Positions 60,267 through 64,000 of a stretch of DNA of 64,000 bases are shown here, piece after piece. The translations under genes and the position numbers were made by a program. How positions within the stretch are numbered: position 1 is the stretch's first letter; each line of letters starts with the position of its first letter. The stretch is from JBFGCT01 sp963825565 (GTDB lineage Bacteria; Actinomycetota; Acidimicrobiia; Acidimicrobiales; Ilumatobacteraceae), in assembly GCA_963825565.1 (NCBI GenBank), contig CAWGTW010000007.1, positions 248,001 to 312,000 of the forward strand, in the 5' to 3' direction. The notes beneath the pieces were generated by a model. That model ran no database searches, was not told the DNA's origin, and saw only the letters and a list, made by a program, of their open reading frames with translations.

Positions 60267-62924
60267 CGTCGACATGCCGATTCCGGCGGGGGCGTATCCG
60301 TTGATGTCGACGAGCAGGTCGGTCGCGTTGTACGTGTAGAAGCACACCTTGCCACCCGCACCCGGCTTGGCGATCACCGCGTTGGGCACCGTCTGACCAC
60401 CCACGTAGTTGAGGTTCGACGCCGTCGGCATCGACGACCCGCACGGGAACGCCGTGATGAACCCCCAACCCCACGCATCGACCGCAGTCACGTTCATCAC
60501 GACCGCATCGGCATCAGCGGGAACACCACTCACACCGGCCACCTGCACCTCCGTGATCGAACCGGCCGGACGAGCCCCGCCCACTCCACGTGAGTCGTAC
60601 ACCCGCACCGGATTCATCGTCGACATGCCGATTCCGGCGGGGGCGTATCCGTTGATGTCGACGAGCAGGTCGGTCGCGTTGTACGTGTAGAAGCACACCT
60701 TGCCACCCGCACCCGGCTTGGCGATCACCGCGTTGGGCACCGTCTGACCACCCACGTAGTTGAGGTTCGACGCCGTCGGCATCGACGACCCGCACGGGAA
60801 CGCCGTGATGAACCCCCAACCCCACGCATCGACCGCAGTCACGTTCATCACGACCGCATCGGCATCAGCGGGAACACCACTCACACCGGCCACCTGCACC
60901 TCCGTGATCGAACCGGCCGGACGAGCCCCGCCCACTCCACGTGAGTCGTACACCCGCACCGGATTCATCGTCACGATCGGCGGCAGCAGGGGCGGGTTGA
61001 CGATCGGCCCGACGGTCACGGGCGGCGACGGGGCCGACGGCGGCCCGGTGCCGATCGCGTTGGTCGCCCGCACGGTGAACGTGTAGACCGTATCGCCCAT
61101 CAGCCCGGTCACCGTGCACGTCAGGCCGCCGGTGGAGCACGTCTTCGCCCCCGGCGAAGACGTGACGGTGTAGCCGAGGATCGGGGAGCCGCCATTCGAT
61201 GCCGGCGGTTGCCACGACACCGTCGCCTGGAAGTCCGCCGGCGCCGCCCACACGTTGGCCGGCGGGCCGGGAACGGTGGCGACGACGGGTGCCGGCAGGA
61301 TCAGCTCGCCGGCCCCGTAGTCGTTGTCCCAACCCGCGGGGCCGCGGTCGACGATCGCATTGGTCAACAGCCACTGCTTGAGCGTCACCGGCGGGAGCGA
61401 GGGGTTCGCCGACAGGACGAGGGCGGCCGCGCCGGCGGCGACCGGGGTGGCCGCGCTCGTCCCGTTGAAGCACGGGCTGTAGCTGTGGCTGAGGACGCAC
61501 GACGCGGCGCTGAGGTCGGGCTTGAAGCGGAGGTCGTTGGTCGGGCCGCGCGAGCTGTAGCCGGCGATCACCGTGCCGATCGCGGGGTCGATCGCCCCGA
61601 CCGACAATGCGCCCGCGTTGGCGCTGTCCGAGGCCGGTTGCCCGGCGCTAAACGGGTCCGACCAGTACTCGACCGCGCCATGGTTCACCATGAACTCCAG
61701 CACGTCGCCGGCGGTACCGTTGCCGGCTGCGTACAAGTTGATGGCGAAGAAGCGGACCGTCTCGTCGCAGATGTCGGGGTGTTCGAGCGGTGGCGCCCCC
61801 GCACCTTGGTCGTCGACGGCGACCGGGACGAGGCTGGAACCGATGACCTCGAAGACGTCATAGTCGGTCCTGTTCGCGCCCCAGTCGTTCCAGCGCAGCC
61901 CGTTGGTGAAGCCGCAGATCACGCCCATCACCTCGTCACCGGGGGTGAAGTCGAGCCAGCCGTCGGAGTCGGTGTCGGTCCACGAACCACGCCAGTACGC
62001 CCCGCCGGCGCTGTTCCCGGCCGAGTTGAAGAACGTCATCCCCTTGGCGACCGCATCGTCGACCACGGCATCGACCGGTCCCGTGCCGTCTCCCGGCCCG
62101 TCGTACTCGGCACCCAGCGAGCGGGTGATGATGTCGACGCCCATCGAGTCGAACCAGTTGATCGCCGCCTGGAGGTCCGAGGCCGTACCGGCGGTCGCAA
62201 GATAGATCTGGGCGCTCGGCGCCATCTCGTGGACGATCTCGCTCACCGCGGTACCGTCCGCGGAACCCCCGGTCCAGATATCGCATGCCGAGCCGTACCA
62301 GCGGCAGAACGTGTCGGCCGGGGTCGGTACCTCGCCCGTCGACTGCGCCGAGGACCAGGCGCCGTTGTCGAAGTAGTCGACGACGCCGACCTTGACGCCT
62401 GCGCCGGTGGTACCGGCGGCGTGCCACAGGTTGGCCTTGGTCTTGGCGATCTCCTCGCCGACGATCGGACCGACCAGTTCGGTCGGCGCGGACGGGGTGG
62501 AATCGAGCAGGGCGTTCGCCAGCAGCGGCGGTCGGACGGACTCGACGCCGGGAGCGGCTTCGAGTTCGACGAGGCGGTCGGCGGGGACCAGCGCCTCGAC
62601 GACCTCACCGGGTACCGACCCGTCGACCGTGCCGCCGAGCGCCTCGACCAGCGCGACGATCTCGGCGTCGGCGGTGTCGTGGAGCACCTCGACCAGGATC
62701 GGCGACCTCCTCGCCTCGTCGCCGGCGCCGTCGAGCGCCCGCACGATGTCGCGCAGGTCGCCGCTCCCGAGAGCGATGTCACCGTCGACTCGGACGGGCG
62801 GCGGCTGCGGGAGATCCTGCGATCCCGTCTGCGCCTTCGCGCCCGGCGCAGCCACGATGCCCGCCGCGGCGAGCAACACCGCGAACCCCATCACACGGCC
62901 AAACGACATTCGGCGAGCACCCAT
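59934..62924 (-). CDS. Secreted subtilase-like protein with an altered catalytic His and three C-terminal repeats
   Basis: 996 residues. The signal peptide is about 1-27 (VMGFAVLLAAAGIVAAPGAKA), followed by a propeptide-like part. The S8 domain has Asp in VKVGVVDYFDNG, oxyanion Asn in FFNSAGNSA and Ser in FNGTSAATPVAAGAAAL. The His of the usual HGTAV block is Asp here (SADGTAVSEIVHEMAPSAQ). An FN3 domain (about 565-650) follows, then three 117-residue repeats of a cell-surface domain. The ATG at 62924 (after GAGGGTGATCGAC) is preferred to the GTG at 62939. It is exported; protease activity is doubtful. Confidence 0.88.
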   Translation of the reverse strand: MGARRMSFGRVMGFAVLLAAAGIVAAPGAKAQTGSQDLPQPPPVRVDGDIALGSGDLRDIVRALDGAGDEARRSPILVEVLHDTADAEIVALVEALGGTVDGSVPGEVVEALVPADRLVELEAAPGVESVRPPLLANALLDSTPSAPTELVGPIVGEEIAKTKANLWHAAGTTGAGVKVGVVDYFDNGAWSSAQSTGEVPTPADTFCRWYGSACDIWTGGSADGTAVSEIVHEMAPSAQIYLATAGTASDLQAAINWFDSMGVDIITRSLGAEYDGPGDGTGPVDAVVDDAVAKGMTFFNSAGNSAGGAYWRGSWTDTDSDGWLDFTPGDEVMGVICGFTNGLRWNDWGANRTDYDVFEVIGSSLVPVAVDDQGAGAPPLEHPDICDETVRFFAINLYAAGNGTAGDVLEFMVNHGAVEYWSDPFSAGQPASDSANAGALSVGAIDPAIGTVIAGYSSRGPTNDLRFKPDLSAASCVLSHSYSPCFNGTSAATPVAAGAAALVLSANPSLPPVTLKQWLLTNAIVDRGPAGWDNDYGAGELILPAPVVATVPGPPANVWAAPADFQATVSWQPPASNGGSPILGYTVTSSPGAKTCSTGGLTCTVTGLMGDTVYTFTVRATNAIGTGPPSAPSPPVTVGPIVNPPLLPPIVTMNPVRVYDSRGVGGARPAGSITEVQVAGVSGVPADADAVVMNVTAVDAWGWGFITAFPCGSSMPTASNLNYVGGQTVPNAVIAKPGAGGKVCFYTYNATDLLVDINGYAPAGIGMSTMNPVRVYDSRGVGGARPAGSITEVQVAGVSGVPADADAVVMNVTAVDAWGWGFITAFPCGSSMPTASNLNYVGGQTVPNAVIAKPGAGGKVCFYTYNATDLLVDINGYAPAGIGMSTMNPVRVYDSRGVGGARPAGSITEVQVAGVSGVPADADAVVMNVTAVDAWGWGFITAFPCGSSMPTASNLNYVGGQTVPNAVIAKPGAGGKVCFYTYNATDLLVDVNAFAT
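60267..60617 (-). repeat. Second 351-bp coding repeat of the subtilase-like gene
   Basis: 351 bp (117 codons), essentially identical to the copy at 60618-60968. It encodes MNPVRVYDSRGVGGARPAGS to GYAPAGIGMST. Confidence 0.95.
60618..60968 (-). repeat. First 351-bp coding repeat of the subtilase-like gene
   Basis: It follows the FN3 domain. The domain (PVRVYDSR, AVVMNVTAVDAWGWGFITAF, NLNYVGGQTVPNAVIAK, CFYTYNATDLLVDINGY) is a recurrent actinobacterial secreted-protein module with two conserved Cys. Confidence 0.95.
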
Positions 62925-63188
62925 GTCGATCACCCTCACCCCTGTCGGTCACTTCCACCGTAGGAACCCCCTGTCCGTGGGACAAGAGGCGTTCGGCCCC
63001 GACCGTCGCCGCTGGAAGCGACCTCGACCCTGGGCACGAAGCAGGCGGAGCGGCACGGGCTCGCACGACTCGCGGAAGCGTTCAATCGGCCGCAGCCGAC
63101 CGACTCCGAGATCCCCGCGAGACCGGAGACCGGCCGGATCGGCCGCTGACCCTGGCGGCACCTCGACGGAGTGCCATCGAGAAGGGAC

Positions 63189-64000
63189 CTATACCGACAG
63201 CGACGTGACGCTCAAGATGCCCGGTGACGCCCGCAGGCCGTCGAGCACGTCGGCGGGGACCTCCTCGGTGGGGGCGATCAGCATGACGGCGGTGCCGGAG
63301 CCGTCGACGCGGCTGACGTCCATGTCGGCGATGTTGACGCCGGCGTTGCCGAGCGCGGTGCCGACGGTGCCGATCACGCCGGGGCGGTCGTCGTTGGTGA
63401 TGACGACCATGTGATCGGCGGGCGGGACGTCGAACGGCGTGCCGTCGATGTTGACGATGCGCTGCTCGCCACGCGGCCCGTACAGCGTGCCGGCGATCGA
63501 ATGCCCGCCGCCGTTCAGCTTGAGCAGGTTGACGTAGTCGGGCGAGTGGGCGCACTGAACGTCACGCACCTCGACGCCGTGGTCGGCGGCGAGCTGCGGG
63601 GCATTGACATACGTCACCGCTTCGTCGGAGATCGCCCCGAAGAACCCCTTGAGCACCGCCAGCTCGATGATCCGTGTGTCGTACCCGGCGATCTCGCCCT
63701 CGGTACAGATCTCGAGCACCGGCGGCAGCTCACCGGTCAGCGAGACGAACAAGCCGCCGAGCCGCTCGGCGAGCGGCAGGTACGGCCGGATCGTCTCGTT
63801 CGCCTCGGCGGCATTGACGTTGACCGCGAACGGCACGAAGTCGCCGGCGAGTGCCAGCTCGACCATCGACGCGATCGTGTCGCCGGCCTTGTCCTGCGCC
63901 TCGCGGGTGCTCGCGCCGAGGTGCGGCGTGACGATCACCGAGTCGATCCCGAACAGCGGCGACTCCGTCATCGGCTCGGTCGAGAACACGTCGAGCGCGG
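63189..64000 (-). CDS. serA: D-3-phosphoglycerate dehydrogenase, C-terminal part (runs off the window)
   Basis: About 270 C-terminal residues of SerA, the first enzyme of serine synthesis; the N-terminus lies beyond 64000. DSVIVTPHLGASTREAQDKAG holds the end of the NAD-binding domain and the catalytic-His region. An allosteric substrate-binding domain follows (about 63800 to 63430), then an ACT domain (HMVVITNDDRPGVIGTVGTALG, VNIADMDVSR) where serine inhibits. This is the long, mycobacterial-type SerA. The 63-62.94 kb gap downstream holds nothing I can assign. Confidence 0.94.
   Translation of the reverse strand, partial: ALDVFSTEPMTESPLFGIDSVIVTPHLGASTREAQDKAGDTIASMVELALAGDFVPFAVNVNAAEANETIRPYLPLAERLGGLFVSLTGELPPVLEICTEGEIAGYDTRIIELAVLKGFFGAISDEAVTYVNAPQLAADHGVEVRDVQCAHSPDYVNLLKLNGGGHSIAGTLYGPRGEQRIVNIDGTPFDVPPADHMVVITNDDRPGVIGTVGTALGNAGVNIADMDVSRVDGSGTAVMLIAPTEEVPADVLDGLRASPGILSVTSLSV

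Noticed and set aside
59934..60968. The 351-bp repeats as a CRISPR or transposable array
   Set aside because: They are in frame, encode a recognisable protein module and have no spacers or terminal inverted repeats.
1..64000. tRNA or rRNA genes
   Set aside because: I looked for T-loop-like GGTTCGAATCC patterns and rRNA-like stretches and saw none; a tRNAscan run would settle it.

Overview
This 64 kb window is from a high-GC chromosome and reads as actinobacterial. F420-type enzymes, a furA-katG pair, an IclR-leuCD divergon, a CtpE-type ATPase and many apparently leaderless genes fit that phylum. The large secreted proteins with repeated actinobacterial domains resemble Acidimicrobiia such as Ilumatobacter. 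That placement is inference; no rRNA is present to confirm it. I found no tRNA, rRNA, CRISPR array, prophage or insertion sequence.

Layout. 0-5 kb: a UspA protein, then a minus-strand unit of FGGY kinase, S1P-lyase-like PLP enzyme and quinone-oxidoreductase-like protein. 5-9.2 kb: a TelA envelope operon (coiled-coil membrane protein, TelA, solute-binding/VWA lipoprotein, small VWA-like protein). 9.4-15.5 kb: methyltransferases, DinB, GNAT, HxlR, and an orphan type VI Hcp gene overlapping a Tat-signal gene. 15.5-21.2 kb: cimA with an attenuator, a possible structured RNA, an F420 oxidoreductase, ilvE and leuB. 21.2-25.1 kb: greA, alpha/beta hydrolase, ABC1 kinase, FKBP lipoprotein. 25.2-28.9 kb: nadA, nadB and nadC (de novo NAD synthesis). 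29-32.6 kb: a broken DoxX-like gene, the IclR regulator and leuCD. 32.6-39 kb: MOSC, Ddn-type protein, tandem UspA, CtpE-type ATPase, GerW-like protein, patatin. 39-45.5 kb: secreted beta-helix protein, furA-katG, three-gene ABC exporter. 45.6-53.6 kb: a 1690-residue GH16 protein, M20 peptidase, DEAD-box helicase. 53.7-64 kb: leuA with an attenuator, a ferredoxin, pyrF, a VanZ-like protein, corA, an FTR1 iron permease under an IdeR-like box, a subtilase-like protein with 351-bp repeats, and the end of serA.

The unifying theme is branched-chain amino acid synthesis: cimA, leuA, leuB, leuCD and ilvE lie in five places within 40 kb. Two of them have short leader peptides rich in the regulated residues: MSSVRRTVIIIS before cimA and MSSNAGLLLLT before leuA. 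Each sits seven bases after a putative -10 box, so both may be translated from leaderless transcripts, and each is followed by two hairpins. The same -10/start spacing precedes many other genes here.

Six genes (VWA lipoprotein, leuB, alpha/beta hydrolase, DoxX-like, CtpE-like ATPase, M20 peptidase) are interrupted by what look like single extra bases. This is more likely assembly error than biology, and I annotate across the shifts.
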